Notes under the pieces: generated by a model
What the model saw: the letters and a program-made list of their open reading frames with translations, nothing else
Told to the model about the DNA's origin: nothing
The model's database searches: none
Position numbers and translations under genes: made by a program
Assembly: GCA_029339505.1 (NCBI GenBank)
Contig: JAQISU010000132.1
Coordinates: 7,365,001 to 7,429,000 of the forward strand
DNA: 64,000 nucleotides
Source of the DNA: Unio delphinus
Lineage: Eukaryota; Mollusca; Bivalvia; Unionida; Unionidae
Direction of reading: 5' to 3'
Part shown: positions 41,581 through 54,383 of the stretch, piece after piece
How the letters are laid out: each line of letters opens with the position of its first letter
Numbering within the stretch: the first letter of the stretch is position 1

Positions 41581-41783
41581 TGCATCTTCCTGCCAGTCTG
41601 CACTGGAAGCAAATTGTCTGTCAGTGGGGCTGTAACTTCATGGTGAAACTCCTGCTGGTGGAAACTGCTTTTTTTGAGGCTGTCTCCAGTCAGCTTCGGC
41701 AATTAATTTGTTTTGTACAAAAATCCCAACAACAGCTATTTCAGGAAGTAGTTGCCTTCATGAGGAATAATAGAGTGATACAG
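41545..41783 (+). pseudogene. OTU-like cysteine protease, exon 1 of a decayed gene
   Basis: Open to a consensus donor (ATACAG|GTAAGTA). The peptide has LLLVETAFFEAVSSQLRQL and FQEVVAFMRNNRVIQ. In OTU proteases this stretch reads D-G-x-C-[FL]-F, with a catalytic Asp and Cys; here the Cys position is Ala and the Asp position is Val or Glu. The phase at the donor matches the downstream exon at 43148. The 5' limit is approximate because a tandem repeat lies upstream. OTU proteins usually remove ubiquitin; this copy lacks the visible nucleophile. Confidence 0.6.
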
Positions 41784-42030
41784 GTAAGTAAAAATTGTAT
41801 GCCTTCTAAACCGAAAAAGGGGAATGTGAAGGGCATTTTTTTGATATTTTTCTGGATGAACCGTGAAAGGGAAGCTGAAAGGACATGTTTGAACTATTTT
41901 TCCCAGATGAATGTTCATCGCTCGAGTAAGAAAAATTGTAAGCATTGTATGCAATCCTAAACAATTCGGTTTTTTTTCGTCACTGTATGAACATTTATCT
42001 ATGAACTGTATATAATAAGAAATACCCCAT

Positions 42031-42031
42031 A

Positions 42032-42120
<89 letters not shown>

Positions 42121-42228
42121 GTGTGTGTGTGTCTGTGTGTGTATGTGTGTGTCTGTGTGTATCTATGTGTGGGTGTGTATATCTATATGTATGTATCTAT
42201 AATCTATATATATAATCTATATACACAA

Positions 42229-42262
<34 letters not shown>
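42031..42262. repeat. (ATCT)n, (GT)n and (TA)n compound microsatellite
   Basis: About 22 ATCT units, then interrupted GT-rich and TA-rich tracts. Confidence 0.95.
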
Positions 42263-42284
42263 TACGTAGAGTAGAGAGAGCTGC

Positions 42285-42490
42285 TTTCGTGTTAGGGTTT
42301 AACACAGTTGTCAGCACAATATATGCTCTACATGATGGTCAGTATCACTGGTGGAGAAAGAACCCTGGAAATAACCAGAACAACCGACCCATCGGAAGCT
42401 ACTTGCAAGCTTTCTCACATACCCATGTTAGCCATGCCTGAGACTCAAGCCCATGCAGACAGGTGAGATAGCAGTGATCCAGATTGGTGA
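42285..42490 (-). mobile_element. tRNA-derived SINE (family A)
   Basis: GGGTTTAACACAGTTGTCAGCAC, CACTGGTGGAGAAAG and GGTGAGATAGCAGTGATCC parallel the copy at 21178-21415. The tRNA-like head end is truncated. Confidence 0.72.
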
Positions 42491-43147
42491 ACACTTTGGA
42501 ACATTCAACCAATTTTGGCCCTCAATTAGAGAGATGTTACATTCAGAAAATAGTTTTGCATTTCAGCTGTATCTGTGAAGTACTAGACTTCTTAAAAACA
42601 AAAGTATATGAATGCATATGTTAAATAAAATACAATTATGTTAGGCGCCTGGGTTTATCCCAGTGAATTGTATTACTGACTCTGTATCATTCAATTCCAG
42701 ATTTGTATGTGAGTTGCTGAACTTGTACTGTTTTAGTTTGAAACTTACTTAGCAATGCACTTTCAGCATGCTCATGTAACAGACCATGCAGTCAGTGACC
42801 ATGTCATTAATTATATTTTAGTTTAGCTCATGTAACAGACCATGCAGTCAGTGACCATATCAGTAATTATATTTTAGTTTCATTTAAATATATGTTATAG
42901 CAAATATTAAAAATATTTAATAACTTAAAATGATGTTTTCATCTGACCCACATTGACCACTCAGGTTGGGTAATTAAAGATCAGCTTCATTGACTGATTG
43001 TGATGTATTTAATATCGAATTGATTAACTAACCTATTACTTAACTGATTCAATATAAAATTTATTTAAATAAATATTACTTTATTGATTTATTATCAAAT
43101 TTATTAACTAACTGATTACTTTTACTGAATGTTTCTTATCTACTCAG

Positions 43148-43423
43148 GCATCTGAAGGCACCATACGTTTGGAAAGTCTCATCTGCAACAAGTCGCTCGA
43201 TGTCTACGGTTTGCGTATGGCCATTGATAGCGAATGGGCTGATCATGTGGTGGTGGTTGCAATGGCTAGGATGATTCAAATCGACATCATGATTGCAACT
43301 AGCTCACCGTCATCAGCTCCTGAAAACATCATGGTGTGGGTTGTTGGGAAAAAAGCATTTTAAGAGGATCCAATTCTTCTGGGAATGTCTGGGAATCCCA
43401 TTACATGTCATTACAACCCATAG
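43148..43423 (+). pseudogene. OTU-like cysteine protease, exon 2 with in-frame TAA
   Basis: Begins after TACTCAG. It reads EGTIRLESLICNKSLDVYGL, SEWADHVVVVAMARMIQIDI and NIMVWVVG, matching the C-terminal half of OTU domains (the W-[GA]-D-H segment). TAA at 43361-43363 interrupts the frame, which continues in register with EDPILLGMSGNPITCHYNP to TAG at 43421. That segment is also typical of this family, but the His-containing C-terminus is altered. One nonsense change plus the missing Cys mark it as a pseudogene or inactive paralogue. Confidence 0.65.
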
Positions 43424-43554
43424 GGACGTTTCGAAGAAAAACAAATTAAAATGTATCTTTAGTTCTGCTTCAGTCTATTTGTACAGCAGGTTAGTAGTTA
43501 AGTTATGTGATCAGTTTGGTAATTGCACATTTATATTTAATGCTCATGAGGTAT

Positions 43555-43675
43555 TATCATCTATCGTAGTGTATTCAAAACATGCAGTCAGTCATACAGA
43601 TCATGTATCATACTGTATTCAAAACATGCAGTCAGTCATACAGATTATGTATCATACTGTATTCAAGAGTCTATG
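43555..43675 (+). repeat. 44-bp tandem repeat
   Basis: GTATTCAAAACATGCAGTCA, GTCATACAGATCATGTATCA is present twice and begins a third time. Confidence 0.85.
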
Positions 43676-44275
43676 ATAGAGATGACATAGAGCATTATTA
43701 AATGGAAAATGTATGGCAGTATTATTAGAGTCCATGATTCATATGACATAGAGCATTATTAAATGGAAAATGTATGGCAGTATTATTAGAGTCCATGATA
43801 GAGATGACATAGAGCATTATTAAATGGAAAATGTATGGCAGTATTATAAGAGTCCATGATTCATATGACATAGAGCATTATTAAATGGAAAATGTATGGC
43901 AGTATTATTAGAGTCCATGATAGAGATGACATAGAGCATTATTAAATGGAAAATGTATGGCAATATTATTAGAGTCCATGATAGAGATGACATAGAGCAT
44001 TATTATAGGGAAAATGTATGGCATTATTATTAGAGTCCATGATAGAGATGACATAGAGCATGATTAAAGGGAAAACATATGGCATTATTATTACAGTCCA
44101 TGATAGAGATGACATAGAGCATGATTAAAAGGAACATGTATGGCATTATTATTACAGTCCATGATAGAGATGACATAGAGCATTATTATAGTGAAAATGT
44201 ATGGTAGTATTATTGGAGTCCATGATACAGATGACATAGAGCATTATTAAAGGGAAAAGGTATGGCAGTAAATAT
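43670..44275 (+). repeat. 61-bp minisatellite, about ten units
   Basis: Unit features are GAGTCCATGATAGAGATGAC, ATAGAGCATTATTAAATGG, AAAATGTATGGCAGTATTAT. The first units alternate ATAGAGATGAC and TTCATATGAC variants, giving a two-unit higher-order repeat before it becomes irregular. Confidence 0.92.
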
Positions 44276-45300
44276 TCTAATATTATTCTAAAATATAATG
44301 TCAGTATTCTAATTATAACCTACTATTTGTATATCACAGTATGTAGCAGTAAACAAGAGCATATAACATGCATAAAATGCAAGGTAGTCAAATCAAAAAG
44401 TATTTGAATTAAAAAATAGTTTACTTCTACTTGAAAGTTCGAAAAGATTCAAGAAATATTGATAGCATCTTGGTGAAAGAACTAAATATAAAATGTAACT
44501 TAACCAACCGTACAAGAGGAGTTGACGAGGCATTTTGACTCAACATACAGAATTACAAAAAGATTCTAATCTATTTTTGGTTTCAATAATAATTACTGCA
44601 TTGAGCATCTGCCCGAACACTTGGAATGGCAAATGATAATGAATATTCTTTCTGTATGGATTCACCTGAAACATGTTGCTATCTGTTTGTGAGACTGTGA
44701 AACTTTGAAACAGTTTTGGAATGTTTTGACATGTTACATAGCCAAAAGCAAATCATGAAAAGCATGATATGAAGCCGTTTGCTTAAAAATGCAGACATTT
44801 GCCTCAAAATTTTACCCCGCTTGATATGATCCTTAACAAGCCTTAAAAATCAGTCATGCATTGTTTTGTTAGGTATTGTTATGGTATATTTTTGTTATGC
44901 AAATATAAATATGTAAATATGAAGCAAGAAGCATTATTTAGGATAGTTAGGTTGGTATTGTTAAATGATAACTTCTGGTATAAAGGATGGATACATTTTT
45001 GCACTACTGCTGACAATGGTGACACATACAATCTATCCAGAACCAGTATTTGCACAATGGTAGCTTAATTTTGAGCTATATTATGTATGTTATGTGTTTC
45101 CGTTTACTTTTGTATCATATGATTATTTTAGTAATGTGTGGGTAGTTTGGGTAACATTAAAAATTCACAGTAACAAACATCAAATTAGACTTAAAGTATT
45201 AGCCTTGTGGACATGGTAGGTCACTGTGTATAAATGCAAAGTAGAATAATATATATTTTAAGTGGACCATAGTATTTTGGTATTTTCTGTCTGTATAAAA
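44276..45300. other. No recognisable gene
   Basis: AT-rich sequence; the short open frame at 44856-45068 shows no domain. Confidence 0.5.
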
Positions 45301-45306
45301 TCACAT

Positions 45307-45307
45307 T

Positions 45308-45383
<76 letters not shown>
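45307..45383. repeat. (TA)n microsatellite
   Basis: About 37 TA units. Confidence 0.95.
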
Positions 45384-45385
<2 letters not shown>

Positions 45386-45519
45386 TAAATAGCAAATTTT
45401 GCAAAAACTGATTGCAAACCTTGTTATTAGTTGTAAATATTATTTGAAAAAGACTTGTATAGTCTACATTTAATTTAGTACCTTTAATAGCAACATTGTT
45501 ACATATAATACGGTGTCAT

Positions 45520-46175
45520 TCAATTTCATAATTATGACTTTCAATGCAATGTTCACTGCCAGGATCCATAATTCATTCATGTCATAATTATGACTTTAAT
45601 ATTTAGCCCTGAGATCCATAATTCATACAGGTCACGAGTTTGACTTTAGTATTCACCCCTGAGATCCAAAATTCATACAGGTCATGAGTTTGTCTAAAAC
45701 ATAATATTCAGTACTGGGGTCCAGAATTCATGATTTTGACTTTAATATTCAGCCCTTAGATCCAGAATTCATGCATGTCCTTAGCTTGACTTAAGATATA
45801 CTATTCAGCACTGGGATCCAGTGTCATACATGTCATGATTTTAACTTTCATATTCACCCCTGGAATCAAGAATTCATATATGTCATGAGTTTTACTTTAA
45901 TATTCAGCCTCTGTATCCGGACTTCATACAAGTCATGATTATGACTAATATTCAGCACCAGGATCCAAAAATTCATACATGTCATAATTATGACTTTAAA
46001 CGTAATATCCAGCGCCAGGATCCAGAATTCATACATGTCGTGGGTTTGACTTTGATATTCACCCTGGGATTCAGATTTCATACCTGTCATGATTTTTATT
46101 TTATTATTCAGCCCCATGATCCAGAATTCATACGTCATGATTATTATTGTAGATTTTAATTATCACCCAATGGAT
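45520..46175 (+). repeat. Diverged ~55-60-bp repeat array rich in GGATCC and GAATTC
   Basis: About eleven degenerate units containing GGATCCAGAATTCATACATG, TCATGATTATGACTTTAATA and TTCAGC. Open frames on either strand are by-products of the array. Confidence 0.85.
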
Positions 46176-47560
46176 CACAATATCAGACATATTATGATTA
46201 TGATATCATACTCAATTTGCAGCCAATGAAAAATGACATAATGAGATGTGTCATGATCATAACTTAGAATTTAATTGTCAGCTACTGAATCGTGAGCAGA
46301 TCCAGAGGATCTTGAATTTAGATATAGCATGAATATGCCTTCAACCAACATTGTCTGCTCTTGTAAAAGGGTTTCAGATGTCATTTTTATGTATTCATAT
46401 TTGCAAATTATAAACATGTAAAGCAGTAGAATATGGAGATATGGCCCTTGATCCCTTTAAAATAGATGCTATTAATGTGGAACATCATTGCTATCATATT
46501 TAGTTTTTGATATGAATAAATTCATCACTGAATCTTCATCTCAGCATATCTGTTTACATTCAAAGTGTTCACATGTATATTTGCTAGCATTCAAAGTGAT
46601 CCAATATGGTAAGTTTTTGTGATGTTATGTTTTTAAGCATTTAAGATGCTCAGTGGGGTTTTGTTACCTCTTTAATATTTTTTTCATGTGTCATTTCATT
46701 TAACCAGAATTTAAAAGCAAGGTATTTGATTACATTCAAAATATTCTATAAACAAATCATCTTTGTGTAACTTGCAGAAAGGCATGTCATGTTTACTTTA
46801 AATGTGGCTGGAAAAGTTGTAAAATGGATGACTTGCAGCTTGGATTTATATATTGAGCTGCAAGAGTTTCGGTTTATGGGTGGTTTAGAGTTATATTCAA
46901 CACAGAAGACTTTGCGTATCAGTTAGGAAGCTGACCAGATCGTTAGGCCAAATGAGTCTGTATGTCAGTTTATGAATGGTTCAAAGTTTTATTTAATGCA
47001 AGAAAACTCTTTGTATCAACTTGTCACTCAGCAAACCTTGCGAACAAATTAGGTTATTGCATGTCACTGCATCAGTTATTAATTCCTTAACAAGTGCATT
47101 CTTCCGTTCGTAAGGTCATTATCTAATCACGTTTTGATCACGCTTGAAATATAAACTTGTATCATCTAGGTCTTGGAGAATTTCAAATCCAAAATCCACT
47201 TATTTTATTAAGGTTACCTTGCATCTGATGGGCTACACTTGTTACTACGTAGTAGGAAATTTTTTGGTTAAATTTTGTTTCAACGTTGAATAATTTCATT
47301 ATTGCGTGACTTCTGGGTATAATGATGAAATGATCTTCCATCTTATTTATTGAGTTTGTTACTTCTCTGGTAGACATGATTTTTGTAAACCTGATTTGTA
47401 TCAAAACTTAAAATTTAGCCTTCTATTAACATTATCTTATATAACTAGCAAGATCTATTGATATTAATGTGTTGAGCATGCATATTATTTGCTTTCATTT
47501 TTACTAATAAAGAATACATACATTTGCATAATCATGATCTAAGATAAATTTAGTAATGAG
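46176..47560. other. No recognisable gene
   Basis: AT-rich sequence without motifs or exon signals that I can support. Confidence 0.5.
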
Positions 47561-48200
47561 CAAGTTCTATGCATAATAATGAAGTGATCTTACATCTAGG
47601 TGAAACAAACATGATGTCTAACTTTGGAGGTTGTTTGCATAGGGTTATGTTATGTCACACATACACTGAACATGATTTCCAATTTTGGAGTTGGTTTTCA
47701 TAAGGTTATGTTATAGGTAAAATGAACATAATGTCTAATATTGGAGTTTGTTTTCATTGGGTTATGTGATGCTACATAGGTAAAGTCAAAATTATGTATT
47801 CTTTCTGAGTTAGTTTTCATTGAGTTATGTTGTATGTAAATTGAAAATGGTGTCTAAGTTTGGAAATTAGTTTTAATAGTGTTAGATTGTTAGATTGTGT
47901 TATGTGGGTAATATTAACATGATGTCTAATTTGGGTTTTCATTGGGTTATTTTATGATATATAGATAAAGTCAAAATGATGTATTATTTCTGAGTTAATT
48001 TTCATTGGGATTTGTTATAGGTAAAAGGTACATGATGTCTAATTTGGAAAGTTATTTGAATTACAGTTATATTATGCTATGTGGGTAAAATGAAAATGAT
48101 GTCCAAATTGGGAGCTGGCTTGAACAGTGTTATATTATGCTATATAGGTAAAGTCAAGATGATGTATTATTTCTGAGTTAGTTTTCATTGGTTATATTAT
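47561..48200 (+). repeat. Irregular 70-100-bp repeat array
   Basis: Modules GGTAAAATGAACATGATGTC, TAATTTGGAG(T)TTG and TTTTCATTGGGTTATGTTAT recur at least seven times with variable spacing. Confidence 0.75.
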
Positions 48201-48403
48201 GTTCCAACAAAACTATACATGACTACTTAGTGATGTGTTCAGATATTAAGATATTAAGTCCAATGAACAATATCAGTTTCCACTCAATCAATACAATCAG
48301 TTGACTGTTTCTTTCCAGGTCATTTCTTCATCAAACACATTACCCATCTACATTAAAATTACTTCTGTTACCACGAAAATTCAGCCCTTAATATGCTTGA
48401 ATA

Positions 48404-48407
<4 letters not shown>

Positions 48408-48473
<66 letters not shown>
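48408..48473. repeat. (TC)n microsatellite
   Basis: About 32 TC units. Confidence 0.95.
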
Positions 48474-48477
<4 letters not shown>

Positions 48478-50460
48478 GACCAAGTGAAGTAATCTGCACA
48501 GATTACCTCCCATAACACGATTTGGTGGCAGTCCATATACTGAAATCATCGTTAACTTTCACTTCAAACAGACAACATGTCTCAGAGACACTTTTCACCA
48601 GTCATAGTTATGACTTTAGGGTTCTGTAAGTATTATTTTAATGACTATAATGCACACCTTGGCACTTTTTATGATTAATGATTCCACTTCGTATCGTTCT
48701 GCAATTTACAGGAAGGCAAAATTAAGTTGAGAATGGTTCTGAACAGAAACCAATAGCAATAGCATATTTGTAACTTTGTAATTACCACAGGTAAAAGATA
48801 GTGAACAGACGTTACATTGTACTGTTTATAAAGTATTTTAAATGGATTTGTAACAGGATAAAACTATTTTTAGTTACATCTTATTTATTACACGTGTCTA
48901 TTGAGTTTCTTACCTTACAATGACAGAAACTCCATACTTCCATTCCTGTGACCATTTTGGCCATTTTGTACCTTTTTATGGGCAATGTCATTTTTGTTTT
49001 ATAATTTCCCTTTAGTAGCTCAGTTGCTATCATAACTTGTAATATTCTGGTTCAATGGTACATATACTTGTATTGGTTGAATCTTAGATGCTATTGGCCA
49101 GTCTTACACTACCAGAATTTGTCAAATGGTGTGTTTGGAGGTCTCACACCAGTCATAGTTATGAATAATGTGTCTTGATCATTGCAAGGCAATCCGATTT
49201 TAGAACAAAACGGTCTCAGATTGGCTTCCAAAACATAATATTATTTTGTACAGCACAAATCATAGCAGCCATCATGGTGCAGTTTAACAGAACTCTCAAA
49301 CATCGCATGTGGACGAGATGTACTAGTGATAACACCAACCAATACTTTGATTGATTGCCGGACATCGTCAACCAGCACAGTCATACATGGCATCGAGTCA
49401 TCAAAATAACACTTATATCAAAGTCTATTCGGCTGACAAAAAACAGCAGATCACAGATGCCTTGTTTTGTAAATCAAAATTCAAAGCAGGAAATTGCCTT
49501 GGAAAGGGATGCACCTATACTGGATCGAAGCAGTCTTGATTGTTTTTAATTCCCGTCAAAAACCATTCCGGGCGCATATGTGCCCATCGGTTCCTCAGAT
49601 GAGTCCATACAGGATTCTTGTTACGAGCAGGAATAACAAAACATAATATACATCTTTTAGAGTAAAACATGTCATCTCCACCAAAACAAAAACATTCGCT
49701 CATCAAATGGTTTGGATATTAATAGCAATTCCCCTCATAAGTTCGAATGGCATAACTGACAACATTGTTTCATCAGTCGCCAATGCCTGTAAAATAATCT
49801 TATCACACGCCTCACGTATAATCTAGTCAAATGCCATCACATGCTCTTAAAGACCCATCCTTCCAAATAAATGTATACCGTTGAACAAATAATCATATTT
49901 TATAAATTTCACAATGATCTCAATGAACTCGAGTCAGTCTATTGAGCAACTGTTAACAACGATCTCACTGCAGCGCTATCAAACTAAAACGATTTAGCTT
50001 ATTTTTGATGTAGTAATTTTGTATTATGTCTCTGAATCAGTCAATGATGACTATGACTGCATTTCACCCACTCCTCATTCTCACATACATCGTCACTCTC
50101 CTCACACTATATCATCTCAGGAACATAATAATCCTTATTTGCAAACGCTGTAAGTTACTTGGCACGCTTAAGCTACTCCATAAACTCATCTTCACTTCAT
50201 TCCACTATTTGAATACTTCTGAGGGCCTCATCACTACGTCCCAGTTGATCGAAGCTTATAGGATAACATGGAAAAGACATAATCATAATACTACAATCGC
50301 ATCTCTATTACAGTGGAATATGTCTTGAAAGACCACCCTTTTGCCATAACATATGGTCTCTCAAGATGAGAGGTCTATTATAACAGTGGTCTCTCAAGAC
50401 ATATTTTTCTAAATAACCAATAGTCCAGAACCAGCAATGAAGTGACTAACCACTGGCCCA
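48474..50460. other. No supportable gene
   Basis: An open frame at 49351-49539 has a Cys pair near its end, and another at 50026-50328 is hydrophobic; neither shows a family motif or clear splice context. ACCAGTCATAGTTATGA occurs at about 48597 and 49150. Confidence 0.5.
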
Positions 50461-50464
50461 GTGC

Positions 50465-50650
50465 CCCTATTGTGTACTCTTAGTCTAGCAGTTGTCTTGC
50501 TAGGTGCTCAGCATTAAGAAGTTACTGATAGAACTAGTCAACCTTGTGTCAGGATAATGCGACTGGGTAGGACATGATGAAACATGTATACAGTATGATG
50601 CCCCTGTGCTAGGCGTTTCTATATACTGCCACACTGCAGACATCATGGTG
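50465..50650 (+). mobile_element. SINE family B, plus orientation fragment
   Basis: GTGTCAGGATAATG(C)GACTGGG, ATGATGCCCCTGTGCTAG and ATATACTGCCACACTGCAG are the reverse complement of the family B body. Confidence 0.65.
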
Positions 50651-50959
50651 ATATGACTGACACTTTGTTAAAGCCACATTTAAATCCAAATCACACAAAT
50701 GCTCACTCAAACACATACACATTCATCAGTTGCTAATATAGTACATTATTCTTTTTCTTACTTGCACTAAAGTATGCCGAGTTAATTGCGAACTTGGTAA
50801 ACTGCAGTTCTGACTCAGTTTGATTAAATGACAGATTTTCAGTCATTCTATAATGTAAATGTTTATGCCTTGTTTGTAAATGTTGTGGCATTAGTGGTTA
50901 AAGTGTTTGTGAAATACGATGAAGCTGGTAACCTAATTCATTTCTGCATACGCAATTAT
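50651..50959. other. No recognisable gene
   Basis: AT-rich sequence, nothing supportable. Confidence 0.5.
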
Positions 50960-50966
50960 CGGATTG

Positions 50967-51799
<833 letters not shown>

Positions 51800-52906
51800 C
51801 ACAGTGATCTACGATTAGTAGAATGGGTTGCTGCTAATCTGATTCTGTTGAATATTATACATTTGGGAACTTATTATACTACATAGAGTCTGGTGCAGTA
51901 CAGTCTGACATTTATTTGTTGTGGGGTGGGGAATGACACCATCATTATCTAGGTTGCCACTGTTCCTCAGGTGATTGGAGTATATATGTTGTTGTTTGTC
52001 ACTAATGTTTGAATAACTGTTTATAGATTTTACATTTGTGTGGTCTAACATTTGCATGACATCATTTCGGAAATGTTTTTGTCTCTTAACTTCTGAATTA
52101 GGCACTTTTGGCTACTAGTTTTTGTTAATTTCTTTTTGTTATATTTGGTTTTTCTTTCATGATGCATTCAAGTTTGTTAATTTGAACAACTTGTTTCCTA
52201 AACCATTTTTGGTTTGTCTCTGATATTGGCATAGAGCTGGGCGCAACATAGAAAGGATATTCACATTCCAAAAGTGCAGGTATTAACTCAGCATACCGCT
52301 TGAGGGTAGCAAATTCTATTTCTATTTTGTTTTTGTTCTCATACATCGTAGGATTAATATCCTTAGCACTGTCTCCTGTACTTGTTTTTATCTATCTTTC
52401 CTTGAGTTCAAGATACTTGAGGCCAGTCACATATTTATTTTAGTGTAATATCCCCCATTTCAGATTGTAATGTTCACTCACTCCCTTCAAACTAAAATGA
52501 ACAGAGTTGTTCAACCATAATGTGTTAAAAATGGTCTTAGGTGTTTCCATTTTTGTTTTGCTAATCAAGTCAGTTATTTCCTCGTCTGTAACTGGTTTAC
52601 TCAATTTTTTTTTCCTTCTCCTTTAGGGTTTAAATCTCTGTGCTTATCCCCAAGATCTTTCCATGTTAATGCAAAATTTGTGTGTGTTCCTTTCATGATT
52701 ATACTTGCATATTTATTAATTTTAAGTTGGCGATCAATCAAGCTGATGATGATGCTTAACCTGTTTTGTTCAAATTCAGATTCATCTTTTCTCCTAACAC
52801 TATAAATACAAAACGAGTCAGATGCAATACATTTCAGCAAATCATCGGGTTCATGGTGTTTAAATCTGTTTTCCCTAACAAGCTCACATTTGCTTGTATA
52901 TAACAT
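51800..52906 (-). pseudogene. Crypton-type / DUF3504 tyrosine recombinase, decayed
   Basis: Three minus-strand open pieces in order, with family residues also visible between them. The first (52601-52906) has DDLLKCIASDSFCIYSVRRKD and a core-binding helical pattern. Between 52400 and 52560, broken frames read LWLNNSVHFSLKGVSEHYNL, then TKTSTGDSAKD, the DUF3504 region containing the first catalytic Arg context. The second (52125-52346) has EFATLKRYAELIPALL and PFYVAP. The third (51815-52105) has LDHTNVKSINSYSNIS and QQHIYSNHLRNSG, corresponding to the conserved HxxV..IN.YS box that carries the Tyr. The family is shared by Cryptons and the KIAA1958/ZMYM-type domesticated genes; this copy is inactive. 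Confidence 0.8.
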
Positions 52907-52974
52907 TGTTTACATTTACTTTAATGGGTGACCTTTACCTCATAGTTTTCCTTCCAAATGTTGTGTTTTCTTCA

Positions 52975-53170
52975 CTATTGCAGCTTGTGAGGTATCTAGT
53001 ATTGGATCTTCTAGTACTGCAGGAAGCAGCAGTAGTGTACGACGACCAGGTGGGCAGTAAACACAATTCTGCGAGTTTATCGATCTGCTCTGCCTACAGT
53101 ATTGTTTTACCCCTTTGGAACAGATCAACCTTAACAGTTATCTAGCATTGGACCTTCTAGTACTGCAGGA
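52975..53170 (+). repeat. Direct repeat around ATTGGA(T/C)CTTCTAGTACTGCAGGA
   Basis: A ~45-bp block at about 52992-53035 recurs at about 53143-53190, including a CTAGTACTGCAGGA core and a nearby AGTGT(A/C)(C/T)GACG segment. Confidence 0.65.
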
Positions 53171-53374
53171 TGTGATGGTAGTGTCTGACGTCCCGGGAGC
53201 AGTATATGTACTTCTGAGGCAAAATCTTTGATAAAGTTGGTGTTGCTTCATCACACAATATTGTCGTAATCGTTTTCATGGGTTTGATCAGTTTGACAAT
53301 ATACTCTGCATTTGACAAATCATCCTCCAAAAAGTGTATAAATCTGACTCCCTGCACTGCTCCGGTGTTCTGGT

Positions 53375-53615
53375 TGCTAGATTGGATGCAGGAGGTCGTG
53401 GGTCCGATCCCCGGCAGTGTCATACCAAAGACATACAAAAATGGTACTAACATCTGTCTCGCTTTGGTAAACAGCGTTAAGAGGATAGCGTTAGGACTGG
53501 TTGGGTTGGTGTTATGATAATGTGACTTGGTGGGACATCATTACTACATGTCTGCGGCATGATACCCAGTGATATACATAACTATACACTGTCACACTGC
53601 AGACATAGTTATCGA
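53375..53615 (+). mobile_element. tRNA-derived SINE (family B), plus orientation
   Basis: GGTTGCTAGATTGGATGCAG and GTGGGTCCGATCCCC give the tRNA-like head. The body has GATAATGTGACTTGGTGGGA and ACACTGTCACACTGCAGACA, the reverse complement of the copies at 15709 and 36663. Confidence 0.72.
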
Positions 53616-53642
53616 TATGACAGCTACTATAAAAATCTAGAG

Positions 53643-53645
<3 letters not shown>

Positions 53646-53682
<37 letters not shown>

Positions 53683-53690
53683 CACACACA
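53646..53690. repeat. (CA)n microsatellite
   Basis: About 18 CA units with a TG interruption. Confidence 0.95.
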
Positions 53691-53874
53691 ATTCGGACTC
53701 CCTGCCTTATATCCTTGCTGAACATAGTAGCTAAATGTGGCTAGCTGCTGTTCTTATGAGGTCTTTCCAGCTGTCATTCCATACTGGCATCAGCTAGTAC
53801 TGCTGCTATATTTTTACCAGTCTGTGACTCGTCTATAGCTTGGCTAATTAATAATCTACAGAGAAATGGTGCAT

Positions 53875-54370
53875 ATATTGTGCATGAAAACATTGCTATA
53901 TGCTTAGTAATTGTCTGTATTCTCTATGATGAAAATATTGCCATATATTTAGTGATTGTCTGTGAAATCCGTCATGATGAAAACTTTGCAATATGCTTAG
54001 TGATTCTCTCTGATCTTTGGGATGATGAAAACATTACATGCTTAGTGATTGTCTGTGATCTATGCGATGATGAAAACATTGCTATATGCTTACTGATTCT
54101 CTGTGATCTTTGCCATGATGAAAACATTGCAATATGCCTAGTGATTGTCTGTGATCTTTGGGATGATGAAAACATTACATGCTTAGTGATTGTCTGTGAT
54201 CTATGCGATGATGAAAACATTGCTATATGCTTATTGATTCTCTGTGATCTTTGCGATGATAAAAACATTGCAATATGCTTAGTGATTGTCTGTGATCTTT
54301 GCGATGATGAAAACATTTCTATATGCTTTGTGATTGTCTGTGATCTTCGTGATGATGAAATTAATGGAGA
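53875..54370 (+). repeat. ~57-60-bp minisatellite open on both strands
   Basis: About eight units of GATGATGAAAACATTGCTAT, ATGCTTAGTGATTGTCTGTG, ATCTTTGCGATGATG. The unit length is a multiple of three, so a 167-residue plus frame and a 134-residue minus frame remain open. I interpret this as repeat structure, not a gene. Confidence 0.88.
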
Positions 54371-54383
54371 TTTCAAAACTTAA

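Larger units (their letters stand above)
41784..43147 (+). other. Probable intron of the OTU-like pseudogene, with repeats
   Basis: GTAAGTA at the start and TTATCTACTCAG at the end. It contains an (ATCT)n tract, a SINE and a 53-bp duplication at about 42770-42885 (CATGTAACAGACCATGCAGT twice). Confidence 0.6.

Noticed and set aside
42765..43675. Short regularly spaced repeats resembling a CRISPR array
   Set aside because: Units are contiguous tandem repeats without distinct spacers, in a eukaryotic context.
45866..46159. Frames on both strands with FWIL repeats
   Set aside because: By-product of the degenerate GGATCC/GAATTC repeat array.
49351..49549. Two overlapping plus frames, one with a Cys pair near its end
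   Set aside because: Too short and without a recognisable domain or convincing splice sites.
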